64,000 nucleotides of DNA from Hexactinellida sp. DTS-2022. Lineage: Eukaryota > Porifera > Hexactinellida. This document shows, one piece after another, positions 52,977 to 63,300 of this stretch (position 1 is its first letter; each line of letters opens with the position of its first letter). The DNA lies in NCBI GenBank assembly GCA_028753945.1, contig JAPNXP010000012.1, positions 4,920,501 through 4,984,500 of the forward strand, written 5' to 3'. A model generated the notes under the pieces. That model saw nothing but the letters and a program-made list of their open reading frames with translations, ran no database searches and was not told the origin of the DNA. Made by a program: the position numbers and the translations under genes.

Positions 52977-53672
52977 ATGGAAAGGACTTTCTTCTTTCCT
53001 CTTAGCAAAGCCGAGACTAAGAAGGTGGAACCGTTTCTTCAAATCGAAATAGTTGAGAAAGTTGACGCTTCTTTCTCCCAATTCGTTTGGCCAGCTGCTC
53101 CTATCCTAGTCAAATTCCTCATTTCTCGCAGGTCTGATATTCGCGCTAAGAATATTCTAGAACTCGGGGGCGGGGCGGGTCTCCCCTCAATAGCAGCTGG
53201 CATGTTGGGCAGTAACGTGCTCCTCACTGACAAATCAGAGAATAGCGCGTGGGAGGAATTAGCGAAGCGGAATATCAGAGATAACGAGGTAGAGTCTAGA
53301 GTTAGAATAGTTCCGATACACTGGGCTCACTTCACAGAAGAGATGTTCGAATTGCCCAGGATTGATTATATTATTGCTTCTGATTGTTTCTATGACAAGA
53401 GTCTCTTTGAAGATTTTGTTTGCACCGTGTCCTTCTTTTTGGAATTAAATCCCCGCTGTAGGCTGTGGAGCAGCTACCAGAACAGAAGCGTGGGTCGGAC
53501 TCTCCTCCTGGACAGCTTGTTCAGGCGGTGGGGCCTGCAGTGCGACGAGGTTCCTCTCAGCAGCTTCGATGCGGACTATTATTTCACTTCGAACGGGAGT
53601 GGTGAGACCGTTGTTCCTGCGGATCCTATTGAAGAAGAGAACTTTACACTTTGGGAAATTTACAAACGCTGA
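52977..53672 (+). CDS. METTL23: METTL23-like protein methyltransferase
   Basis: The 231-residue, intronless protein carries the seven-beta-strand SAM-binding fold: FVWPAAPILVKFL, motif I ILELGGGAGLPS (residues 60-71), VLLTDKSE, then IIASDCFYDKSLFEDF, and late RLWSSYQNRSV and WGLQCDEVPLSSFDAD. The WPAAP opening and the WSSYQxRS and IPL/VPLxSFDAD elements match METTL23 within the METTL21 family. METTL23 is reported to methylate histone H3 Arg17. It is slightly longer than human METTL23 (190). Neighbouring genes are unrelated. Confidence 0.88.
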   Translation: MERTFFFPLSKAETKKVEPFLQIEIVEKVDASFSQFVWPAAPILVKFLISRRSDIRAKNILELGGGAGLPSIAAGMLGSNVLLTDKSENSAWEELAKRNIRDNEVESRVRIVPIHWAHFTEEMFELPRIDYIIASDCFYDKSLFEDFVCTVSFFLELNPRCRLWSSYQNRSVGRTLLLDSLFRRWGLQCDEVPLSSFDADYYFTSNGSGETVVPADPIEEENFTLWEIYKR

Positions 53673-54823
53673 TTCCTAAATCCTGCTTTAAATGTTGCCA
53701 CTTAATTATTAATAATATTGAGTACAATATTCGAATCTCAGTATTATTAGGTGAAATCAATGATTCTCAGAACGAATTGAAACTCATTTCTTCTTAGCCA
53801 ATTTTGGTCATTTCATTTTCAGTAATTGCGTTTCTAATAATGTACGCTTGTAATATTACGTGAAATTGTAAGATTCTGCTTGCATAAGATTACTTCTACT
53901 GATTACTATTTGCTAAAATATATCCTAATTAGTGGTAATGAAAGTGTAAGCCATCAAACCACTGCACTGCTGACGTGGTTATATTACTGTGAAGTTTCAG
54001 TTTGTCTTGAGTCAGAAATTATCTTCCTTATCTTGCCAGTACTAATTATTTCCAAACTTGACTTGACATCAAATTCTAGCGAAACAAGAGTCAGGTCTGA
54101 AAATTGATACCCTTGGTCAAAGATTATTTGTGATTGTTTTTACTATCTATTTGACCTTAGGCCATATAAAATAAATAACTTGTTTATCATCCCCGTCCGT
54201 CCCAATATTTACCCCCTGTCCGGATATATTTTATTATTATTTATGAACATAATCGTACAGATATTAACTGTAAACTTGTGTAAAGTACTCCTAATTTAGC
54301 AATTTTTAATTAGTCTTGTATTTAGGGCATTACTTTCATTATTTGGGCTTTGTCATGTGATTTTATAAATTAATTAAATTATTAATATTTATTGTTTGGC
54401 ATTGGGTAATGTTTTTTGCATATAACGGAAATAAAAAATAAAAATAAAATCCCGTCCGCCGTCCGTATTTTCTGAAAATATCCGGATGATAAACAAGTTT
54501 TTAATTTTATATGGCCTTAAACTGATTATTAATTAAATCGCTTAGTGCAATTACTTCAACAAGCATGAGCATTATCAACTTTCTAGAATTATAATGCGTA
54601 ATTATCTTTCTTAATATTTGTAGGACTGGGTTACGTGTTGGCATCTAATTATTACTCATTTTTGAATTAGATTTGTGCAATAATTCTATATATTTTTAAG
54701 TATAACTTTTTAAATTCTACTTTGTATTTAGGTCTGCTAAATAGAGTTACCTGACAACTGTTGCTAATTAAGAATATCTTGGTTCGTGCCAGCTAGATTA
54801 CGTACACATATTACTGTAGGAAT
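53673..54823. other. 1.15-kb intergenic region with one Harbinger-like MITE
   Basis: No gene was found. The only clear structure is the element at 54160-54516. Confidence 0.55.
54160..54516. mobile_element. 357-bp TTA-flanked MITE (PIF/Harbinger-like)
   Basis: The left end ggccatataaaataaataac and the inverse of the right end (ggccatataaaattaaaaac) match, and cttgtttatcatcc follows in both. TTA lies on both sides (54157-54159 and 54517-54519). A 3-bp TWA duplication and GG-starting ends fit the PIF/Harbinger superfamily. Inner sequences rich in gtccg flank an AT-rich, non-coding centre. Confidence 0.75.
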
Positions 54824-56266
54824 ATGTGTCAGCACTTCGACAGTGACAACAAAGACATTCTCTACAATTATAAAATAGTATACGAGTGCTTAGTTGAGAA
54901 AATCCACCCTTCGTGCCTCACGCAGGAGGGCAGACGCATGATTGCTCTGATGTGCATCTGTCGCACCTGCAAGCAGGACGGGCCCACCATGCACGCGTGT
55001 CTCTCCTGTGTGTATCTGGCTTGTCACAACTGCAATTCTAGCTACCGAAGCCACATCGTCGAGCACCTAAACAAGAGTCAGCACAATTTCGCTGTTGAAT
55101 TGACTCAGGGAGAGATCTATTGCAACATTTGTGAAGACTATATCTACTCGAACAGTTTCGACGCTAAAGTGTACCGCATCTTAGACCGCTCTAAGTTGAG
55201 GCCGTGTAAGCGCAAGAGGAACGCCGGGATTGACTCGTGGGAGCCGGATGTAAGGGACATCAAACTTCTGTTGATGAACAGAAAGCAAATCAAACTCGAG
55301 GCTTCCAGTCTGTACGGCCTGCGGGGCCTGTGTAACATGGGGAACACCTGCTTCATGAACAGCGTGCTGCAGGCCATAATACACACGCCCGTGCTGCGGG
55401 ACTTCTTCCTGGCGGAGCAGCACATGTGCGTCACATTCGCAGACTCGGAGCACTGCGTGGTGTGCGAGATGCGCAGTCTGGTGCAGGAGTTCCACAATGG
55501 GAAACATTCCGCCTTCGTTCCTTGCAAGCTGCTGCAGCTGATCTGGACGCACGCGCACCACATGGCTGGGTACGAGCAGCAGGACGCACACGAGTTCCTA
55601 ATCGCCACACTGGACGTGCTGCACCGACACCTCGGGGGCAAGACGCCCACTGCCAACAGCCCTCAGTACTGCCAGTGCGTCATCGACAACGTGTTCGCTG
55701 GGAAGCTACAGTCAGATCTGGGATGTGAGAAATGCAAACACACTTCAACAACAATCGATCCGTTTCGAGACATCTCTCTCGACCTGGGGTCCGTAGCTAA
55801 CTCTAAGGTTGTCGCCTCTGAGAGCAGCAGCACGCTGGACGAGTGTCTCAAGAGGTTCACAAAGGCAGAGGATCTCGATTCGAGATGCAGCAAGTGCAAG
55901 GAAGGCCAGCTGTTGAAGAAACTCACAATTAAGAAGTTACCGATAGTCCTCTGTTTCCATCTGAAGCGGTTTGAGCACAGCCTGCACACCAAGAAGATCA
56001 GCCAGTATGTAGAGTTCCCCGAAGAGTTGGATATTTCGCCGTTCCTCGCGAATAAGTCTGACCGTATCGACAACCTGTACTCTCTTTTCGCGGTTGTGAA
56101 CCACTCAGGATGTGTCCAGTCCGGACACTACACATGCCACATACGAATGTTCAAAGACTGGTTCCATTGTGATGATGCTGTCATTTCCCAGGTGTCTCTT
56201 AAGAGCGTTATGGAAAGCGAGGCTTACTTACTTTTCTATCATCAGAATATCGTCAAGTACCATTGA
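54824..56266 (+). CDS. USP22: USP22-type deubiquitinase, catalytic subunit of the SAGA DUB module
   Basis: The 480-residue, intronless product has an N-terminal ZnF-UBP domain (Cys/His cluster at about 31-110: CICRTCKQDG, CLSCVYLACH, IYCNICEDYIYS), which anchors the enzyme in SAGA. A USP domain follows from LYGLRGLCNMGNTCFMNS, with catalytic Cys176. YEQQDAHEF, KCKHTSTTIDPFRDISLDL, zinc-binding CSKCKEGQ and LCFHLKRFEHS come next. The His box is SGHYTCH (His435) and the acidic residue is in FHCDDA. This architecture matches USP22/USP27X/USP51. It removes ubiquitin from histone H2B and H2A. TRRAP, another SAGA subunit, lies 36 kb upstream, but most likely by chance. Confidence 0.95.
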   Translation: MCQHFDSDNKDILYNYKIVYECLVEKIHPSCLTQEGRRMIALMCICRTCKQDGPTMHACLSCVYLACHNCNSSYRSHIVEHLNKSQHNFAVELTQGEIYCNICEDYIYSNSFDAKVYRILDRSKLRPCKRKRNAGIDSWEPDVRDIKLLLMNRKQIKLEASSLYGLRGLCNMGNTCFMNSVLQAIIHTPVLRDFFLAEQHMCVTFADSEHCVVCEMRSLVQEFHNGKHSAFVPCKLLQLIWTHAHHMAGYEQQDAHEFLIATLDVLHRHLGGKTPTANSPQYCQCVIDNVFAGKLQSDLGCEKCKHTSTTIDPFRDISLDLGSVANSKVVASESSSTLDECLKRFTKAEDLDSRCSKCKEGQLLKKLTIKKLPIVLCFHLKRFEHSLHTKKISQYVEFPEELDISPFLANKSDRIDNLYSLFAVVNHSGCVQSGHYTCHIRMFKDWFHCDDAVISQVSLKSVMESEAYLLFYHQNIVKYH

Positions 56267-56638
56267 GGCACACAACTTGTATTATGTATCGACGGTCAGA
56301 ACAATCAACAGGTGTAAGATGGGATTATATGTAGCAGAGGTGGGCTGCTTTGTGACAAGATTAGGAAGGAAGTAACAGAGATGGGACACAATTCTCCATT
56401 TGTATGAGCTGTATCTTTTGTTGTAATTTAATAATTAGTTTATGAGACACTTTATATAAATTTATACTAAATAGTGTATTTCCTTCAAATATTCAATTGT
56501 CCGTGAAATTATATATGAATGCTCCTCCACTGGATTCCATTTGCTCTTATAAATAACTAAGGACTGTTGTATGACAGTTGTATGACAGTACTATTAACGT
56601 AACTACGAATACAGACAGATTTCTTATACGGAGTTACT
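56267..56638. other. Intergenic, no gene seen
   Basis: A short spacer with a direct repeat ttgtatgacag (two copies, about 56566-56588) just upstream of NDUFA12. Nothing else noted. Confidence 0.5.
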
Positions 56639-57031
56639 ATGTTCTCCTGGTGGCGCACTGTGCAGGAGTCAGGCGGCATTTGGAGCTCTCTGAAGATAAT
56701 ATATCGGCGGGCAGACCTCAGGGTGGGGACCCTCATCGGAGAGGACTCAGCCGGGAACAAGTATTACGAGAACTTGCGCTACCAGTTCGGTAGACACAGA
56801 TTCGTTGATTATAAAGAGAGACAGCATTTCGACGCCTCACAGGTGCCTCCCGAGTGGCACCGATGGCTCCACTACATGACCGACGATCCTCCGACGGAGG
56901 TGCCCCCCGCCCCGAGGAAGTTCCACGCAGAACACAAAGCTAACCCGACAGGCACACTCGGGGACTATGTTCCCTTCAGCACCACCCGCCCCAAGATTCA
57001 GTCCTGGGTCCCTCCCACTAATAAACAATAG
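56639..57031 (+). CDS. NDUFA12: NDUFA12 (complex I B17.2 accessory subunit)
   Basis: The 130-residue, intronless protein (human 145) contains RRADLRVGTLIGEDSAGNKYYEN, RHRFVDY, VPPEWHRWLHYMTDDPPTE and the C-terminal NPTGTLGDYVPFSTTRPKIQSW, all characteristic of NDUFA12. Its relative NDUFAF2 lacks this ending. It is an accessory subunit on the matrix side of mitochondrial complex I. The start is the first ATG giving the conserved N-terminus. No separate presequence is expected for this subunit. Confidence 0.96.
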   Translation: MFSWWRTVQESGGIWSSLKIIYRRADLRVGTLIGEDSAGNKYYENLRYQFGRHRFVDYKERQHFDASQVPPEWHRWLHYMTDDPPTEVPPAPRKFHAEHKANPTGTLGDYVPFSTTRPKIQSWVPPTNKQ

Positions 57032-57281
57032 TTTGTATACCTCTCTCGTTACATACTCGTATTACAATAGCCAATGATTTATACATAATGACATAATATG
57101 GGAATTACGGCAGCATGCTGAACGTTTGCGTTTTTAGTAGAAAAATAGAATACGTAAAGTTCCACTTTTAATATCAAATGACTTTGTCTCGAGTTATGTT
57201 CGATAAATACTTGTACATTTAGGCGAATAATAATGAAACTTACTTTCAATCTCGTTGGAATTCTCCTATCTATTCTCCCAA

Positions 57282-58385
57282 ATGGCTTATAAACAAATAG
57301 TGTGTATAAATGATCTTGAGAAGCACGCGGCTCGCGTGCTACCCAAGATGGCCTGGGATTACTACCGATCCGGCGCTAATGACGAGGTGACATTAGCCGA
57401 TAATACAGACGCATTCCTCCGTTACCAGATATACCCTCGGGTGCTGCGCAGTGTGGGCACGCCCTCCCTCGGCACCAGTGTGCAGGGAGAGCCCATCTCC
57501 ATGCCGATATGTGTGGCACCCACCGCTATGCACTGCTTGGCTCATCCCGATGGCGAGAGGGCCACCGCCCGGGGCGCCGAGTCAGCTGGCACCTGCATGT
57601 GTGTGAGCACCCTGAGTACCGTGTCGCTGGAAGATGTCGCCGCCACGGGCCCAGGCCTCAAGTGGTTCCAGCTGTACTTGTACAATGACAAACAGGCGAC
57701 CCTCGATCTGGTGAGGAGGGCAGAGCGCAGTGGCTATAAGGCCATAGCACTAACTGTAGATACTCCCAAACTGGGCAATAGGTATGCAGACGAGAGAAAT
57801 AAGTTCTCTCTCCCTCCGCACCTCAAGCTGGCTAATTTCCCAGACCGAGAGGAGTCCAAGCTTGAAGGAGAGTCCGGGTCTTCTCTCAGCGAATACTTTG
57901 TTAGCATTCTGGCCAATAACGTCGGTTGGGAGGCTGTGGACTGGCTCAAGTCAGTGACGTCACTGCCGATAATAATAAAGGGAATCCACACGGGAGAGGA
58001 CGCAGTCCTGGCGGTGGCACACGGGGCAGACGGGATTTGGGTGTCCAACCACGGGGCCCGACAGCTGGACACCGTGCCCGCTACCATAGACATTCTCTGC
58101 GAGGTGGCGCGGTGCGTGGACCCTGCCAAGACCGAGATATACCTGGACGGGGGCATACGCTACGGGACGGACGTGTTGGTGGCGCTCGCGCTCGGCGCCA
58201 GAGCTGTGTTCGTGGGTCGGCCCGCGCTGTGGGGGCTGTGCTACGACGGGGAGCGGGGCGTGGCGCTGGCCCTGCAGCTGCTGAGGAGAGAGCTGGAGCT
58301 GGCACTGGTCCTGTCCGGCTGTGGGGACGTTAGGTCTGTTCCGAGGGAGATAGTCAGGCGGAAGCTATATGTTTCCAAACTCTAA
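57282..58385 (+). CDS. HAO1: Peroxisomal (S)-2-hydroxyacid oxidase (glycolate oxidase family)
   Basis: The 367-residue, intronless product (human HAO1 370) is an FMN-dependent TIM barrel. Visible motifs are AWDYYRSGANDEVTL near the N-terminus, ICVAPTAMHCLAHPDGE, WFQLYLYND, ALTVDTPKLGNRYADERN, IIIKGIHTGEDA (Lys233), the catalytic WVSNHGARQLD (His257, Arg260), and YLDGGIRYGTDVLVALALGARAVFVGRP. It ends in SKL, a canonical PTS1 peroxisomal import signal. The enzyme oxidises glycolate and longer 2-hydroxyacids, releasing H2O2. The ATG at 57282 matches the conserved start MAxK. HAO1 versus HAO2 cannot be resolved by eye. Confidence 0.94.
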   Translation: MAYKQIVCINDLEKHAARVLPKMAWDYYRSGANDEVTLADNTDAFLRYQIYPRVLRSVGTPSLGTSVQGEPISMPICVAPTAMHCLAHPDGERATARGAESAGTCMCVSTLSTVSLEDVAATGPGLKWFQLYLYNDKQATLDLVRRAERSGYKAIALTVDTPKLGNRYADERNKFSLPPHLKLANFPDREESKLEGESGSSLSEYFVSILANNVGWEAVDWLKSVTSLPIIIKGIHTGEDAVLAVAHGADGIWVSNHGARQLDTVPATIDILCEVARCVDPAKTEIYLDGGIRYGTDVLVALALGARAVFVGRPALWGLCYDGERGVALALQLLRRELELALVLSGCGDVRSVPREIVRRKLYVSKL

Positions 58386-58572
58386 TGTTATACTGTAATA
58401 TCGCATGCGAATTTGTTAGTATTTTATAATCCTAAACACTGAAATCATCTTGAATTAATTTTCGGAAATGTTACGAAAATTGCTTTTGCGAAGAAAGTAT
58501 TTCCATTCCTTATTTATACCCTCCAAGAGTTAGGAATTTGGATTCATTTAATTAATCCACTGAGTCAGCGGT

Positions 58573-60211
58573 ATGGAAAAGCGGCACTGTGAGATCGGGG
58601 CTGTGGGGACTAGAGGCACCCTAGAGTCCATTCTGGGGTACATGGGGGGTACCCTTCTTCTGTTTACGAATTACATGTGTGGATGCATAGGGTCACTCTA
58701 CTTGCTGCCGTGCGTAGCATTCATATTCATACATCAGCCAATACAACGGTACTTGTCGCAGCTCTACCTCAGCTTGAATTACCAGCTTATTTATGTGAGT
58801 TTACTTTAGAATCTCACATATTCCCTCTATATTATTTGTATTTGTATTCCTTTATGTTCAATCCCAGACTACTTTTTGTGGTTAGTTATTTAATTTATAA
58901 AGCGTATCATGGTTGTTGGAATTGTATTTTGTAGCTCTTGCTGGGTGTAAGATTGTTGTAACTGGAAATGCTAGCAAGTTTCCTGTGAGAAGTTTGGTTA
59001 TTATGAACCATAGAACGAGATTCGATTGGGTGTTCTACTGGTGTCTGGCGGATATTCTAGCTTGTCACAGGTACACTAAGGTGGTGCTCAAAAGTGGACT
59101 GAGGAAGTTACCCGGAGTTGGCAAGTGGACTCAACAAATTACACTAGTATGCCTTGTGTTATTTGATGTTATTGTCTGTAGGGTTTGTAATGCAGTTGTG
59201 TTGCTTTATATTTTTAAAAAGAAACTGGAAAACGGACAAGAATTATGTAGAACAAATTCTAACCTACTACAGACGCTCTGCTAGTAATTACCAAATTCTA
59301 CTTTTTCCTGAAGGAACGAATCTCACTGCTCGGACTGTTGTAAGATTTCCTCTCTCATTTCCTAGCTTATAAGGTTACAAGTACAGTGGATGTCGGTTAT
59401 AAACACATCGTCGGGAACTGAACTTGATGTGCTTATAACCGACATAAATTATACAGGGTATATGGGAACCCTTTTCCAACATAGTGTTCTTATATCCGAT
59501 ATGTTCTTATAACCGGTGTGCTTATATCCGACATCTACAGTACCTGTTATTTAGGGCATATCTAACAAATACGCCGATGCTAATAACCTGACGCAGTACA
59601 CGTACGTTCTCCATCCTAAATACACGGGATTTATCTTCTTTCTCAATCATCTGATCGGTTCTGATGAAACATACTCACAGCTGGACACAGTGGTGGATTT
59701 AACTGTAGGGTACAAGGGACACTTTATTGTGGACGAATGGAGCCTTATAGGGGTTCGTTTGTACCCATCTTTAACTGACTCATGTATCAACTATTCTTTA
59801 CAGTCTTATTAATTATCTGAATAGGGCTATCTCCCCAGGGAGATCCACTTCCACGTGCAGCACTACAAGGCCTCTGCGCTGCCCGCTGGCGAGGAGGGGA
59901 GGGAGCGCTGGCTGAGAGAGCTCTGGAGACAGAAGGAGGAGAGACTGAAGCGGTTCTACGAGCAGGGGTACTCATTCGGCCCAGCAGCTAGCAATCTCTA
60001 TGAGAAGGGTCTGTTGAAGAGACTGCTAGTTCTGCTATTCTGGTGTTCTCCATTGGCAATAACGTACTTTCTGTGGTTGTATTGTCCGCTCCTTCTGTTC
60101 CTGTTCTTACTCCTGATTCCTCTCTTCCTCTTCCTACAGTACAAGTACGATGGAGTGGAAACGTTTATTGCCAACAGATATCTCAGCAGTATCGATAGGA
60201 AGAATTTGTAA
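58573..60211 (+). CDS. LCLAT1: LCLAT1/AGPAT-like acyltransferase, copy A (six exons incl. 13-nt microexon)
   Basis: Proposed exons: 58573-58794, 58868-58880, 58935-59120, 59182-59339, 59555-59752 and 59825-60211 (387 residues; frame kept throughout). The 13-nt exon is inferred from phase, flanking splice sites and the paralogue. The third intron begins gcaagt (GC-AG type). Acyltransferase motifs are IMNHRTRFDWVFYW (HX4D) and LLFPEGTNLT. Further family matches are KLPGVGFVMQLCCFIFLKRNW, YTYVLHPKYTGFIFF and LPREIHFHV. An N-terminal and two C-terminal membrane segments are visible. LCLAT1 acylates lysocardiolipin and lysophosphatidylinositol in the ER. A tandem paralogue follows 139 bp downstream. 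A MITE lies in the fourth intron. Confidence 0.88.
59384..59540. mobile_element. 157-bp TA-flanked Tigger-like MITE inside an LCLAT1 intron
   Basis: The left end cagtggatgtcggttataaa and the right end ttatatccgacatctacag are inverted, with TA on both sides (59382-59383 and 59541-59542). It belongs to the same family as the ends of the composite element at 2699-4042. Without it the host intron would be about 56 bp. Confidence 0.85.
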
Positions 60212-60350
60212 TATACAAACAAAGTACTTTGTATCATTAGTTTAATTCTGTTTTTATTCACCTGGCTATCCCCACAGCACATGTTCTATTAATAATTATC
60301 ACTCATCTATTTATTGTTTAATGTTTGTCAATAGCTCTCACTGAATTATA

Positions 60351-63300
60351 ATGAAGAAACAGCACTGTGAAATCGAGATTGTAGAGAAGAAGGGAATTAT
60401 CAGTAGAATAGCTACTAGTGCTCAAGTTATATTATGTTTGTTTCTATTTTACTACGCCTCTATGACGGGCTCCATGTACTTCATGATGATTTGGCTACCA
60501 TTTGTGTATATCTATCAGCCTGTGCAAATCCTATTCTGTGAGACTATGATGGGACTTTTTTTAAACTTTGCTGCGGTAAGTGTATTATTGCATTTTATAA
60601 AATGCTTCTTAATTACTTTATTTCAACACAGACACTACTATGTGAGTTGACAATAGAAGTACGTATCTTAAGCTGCACTGCTGTGTCATTATGGTTGGTT
60701 CATATTCTTAGTTGTTTTCGGCACAAAAGTTGTCATAACAGGGGACACGGCTAGATTCCCTAGGCGAAGTCTGATCATTATGAACCACAGAACAATGCTG
60801 GACTGGATGTACTACTGGTGTCTCTTAGACAAGGTGGCTGCCCCTCGATACATGAAGATAATTCTGAAAAGTGATTTTAGGAACGTACCTGGATTAGGTA
60901 TGCTGGTAACTAGTAATTAATTAGTATGTATTTGTTAAATAATTATTATTATCGTCTATAAGAGACATGTCTCTTCTGGACATGTCTCTTCTAGACATGT
61001 CTCTTCTGGACATGTCTCTTCTGGACATGTCTCTTCTGGACATGTCTCTTATGGACATGTCTCTTCTGGACATGTCTCTTATGGACATGTCTCTTCTGGA
61101 CATGTCTCTTCTGGACATGTCCCTTCTGGACATGTCTCTTCTGGACATGTCTCTTATGGACATGTCTCTTCTGGACATGTCTCTTATGGACATGTCTCTT
61201 CTGGACATGTCTCTTCTGGACATGTCTCTTCTGGACATGTCCCTTCTGGACATGTCTCTTCTGGACATGTCTCTTCTGGACATGTCTCTTCTGGACATGA
61301 CTCTTCTAGACATGTCTCTTCTGGACATGTCTCTTCTGGACATGTCTCTTCTGGACATGTCTCTTCTAGACATGTCTCTTCTGGACATGTCTCTTCTGGA
61401 CATGTCTCTTCTGGACATGTCTCTTCTGGACATGTCTCTTCTAGACATGTCTCTTCTGAACATGTCTCTTCTGGACATGTCTCTTATGGACATGTCTCTT
61501 CTGGACATGTCTCTTATGGACATGTCTCTTCTGGACATGTCTCTTCTGGACATGTCTCTTCTGGACATGTCTCTTCTGGACATGTCTCTTATGGACATGT
61601 CTCTTCTGGACATGTCTCTTCTGGACATGTCTCTTATGGACATGTCTCTTCTGGACATGTCTCTTATGGACATGTCTCTTCTGGACATGTCTCTTCTGGA
61701 CATGTCTCTTCTGGACATGTCTCTTCTAGACATGTCTCTTATGGACATGTCTCTTCTGGACATGTCTCTTCTGGACATGTCTCTTCTGGACATGTCTCTT
61801 CTAGACATGTCTCTTCTGGACATGTCTCTTCTGGACATGTCTCTTATGGACATGTCTCTTCTGGACATGTCTCTTCTGGACATGTCTCTTCTGGACATGT
61901 CTCTTCTGGACATGTCTCTTCTAGACATGTCTCTTCTGGACATGTCTCTTCTGGACATGTCTCTTCTGGACATGTCTCTTCTAGACATGTCTCTTCTGGA
62001 CATGTCTCTTCTGGACATGTCTCTTCTGGACATGTCTCTTCTGGACATGTCTCTTCTAGACATGTCTCTTCTGGACATGTCTCTTCTGGACATGTCTCTT
62101 ATGGACATGTCTCTTCTGGACATGTCTCTTATGGACATGTCTCTTCTGGACATGTCTCTTCTGGACATGTCTCTTCTGGACATGTCTCTTATGGACATGT
62201 CTCTTCTGGACATGTCTCTTCTGGACATGTCTCTTATGGACATGTCTCTTCTGGACATGTCTCTTATGGACATGTCTCTTCTGGACATGTCTCTTCTGGA
62301 CATGTCTCTTCTGGACATGTCTCTTCTAGACATGTCTCTTCTGGACATGTCTCTTCTGGACATGTCTCTTCTGGACATGTCTCTTCTGGACATGTCTCTT
62401 CTGGACATGTCTCTTATGGACATGTCTCTTATGGACATGTCTCTTCTGGACATGTCTCTTCTGGACATGTCTCTTCTGGACATGTCTCTTCTAGACATGT
62501 CTCTTCTGGACATGTCTCTTCTGGACATGTCTCTTCTAGACATGTCTCTTATGGACATGTCTCTTCTGGACATGTCTCTTCTGGACATGTCTCTTCTGGA
62601 CATGTCTCTTCTAGACATGTCTCTTCTGGACATGTCTCTTCTGGACATGTCTCTTATGGACATGTCTCTTCTGGACATGTCTCTTCTGGACATGTCTCTT
62701 CTGGACATGTCTCTTCTGGACATGTCTCTTCTAGACATGTCTCTTCTGGACATGTCTCTTCTGGACATGTCTCTTCTGGACATGTCTCTTCTAGACATGT
62801 CTCTTCTGGACATGTCTCTTCTGGACATGTCTCTTCTGGACATGTCTCTTCTGGACATGTCTCTTCTGGACATGTCTCTTCTAGACATGTCTCTTCTGGA
62901 CATGTCTCTTCTGGACATGTCTCTTATGGACATGTCTCTTCTGGACATGTCTCTTATGGACATGTCTCTTCTGGACATGTCTCTTCTGGACATGTCTCTT
63001 CTGGACATGTCTCTTCTGGACATGTCTCTTATGGACATGTCTCTTCTGGACATGTCTCTTCTGGACATGTCTCTTATGGACATGTCTCTTCTGGACATGT
63101 CTCTTATGGACATGTCTCTTCTGGACATGTCTCTTCTGGACATGTCTCTTCTGGACATGTCTCTTCTAGACATGTCTCTTCTGGACATGTCTCTTCTGGA
63201 CATGTCTCTTCTGGACATGTCTCTTCTGGACATGTCTCTTCTGGACATGTCTCTTATGGACATGTCTCTTATGGACATGTCTCTTCTGGACATGTCTCTT

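Noticed and set aside
53880..54107. 75-codon ORF between METTL23 and USP22
   Set aside because: AT-rich, without a recognisable domain or a good context.
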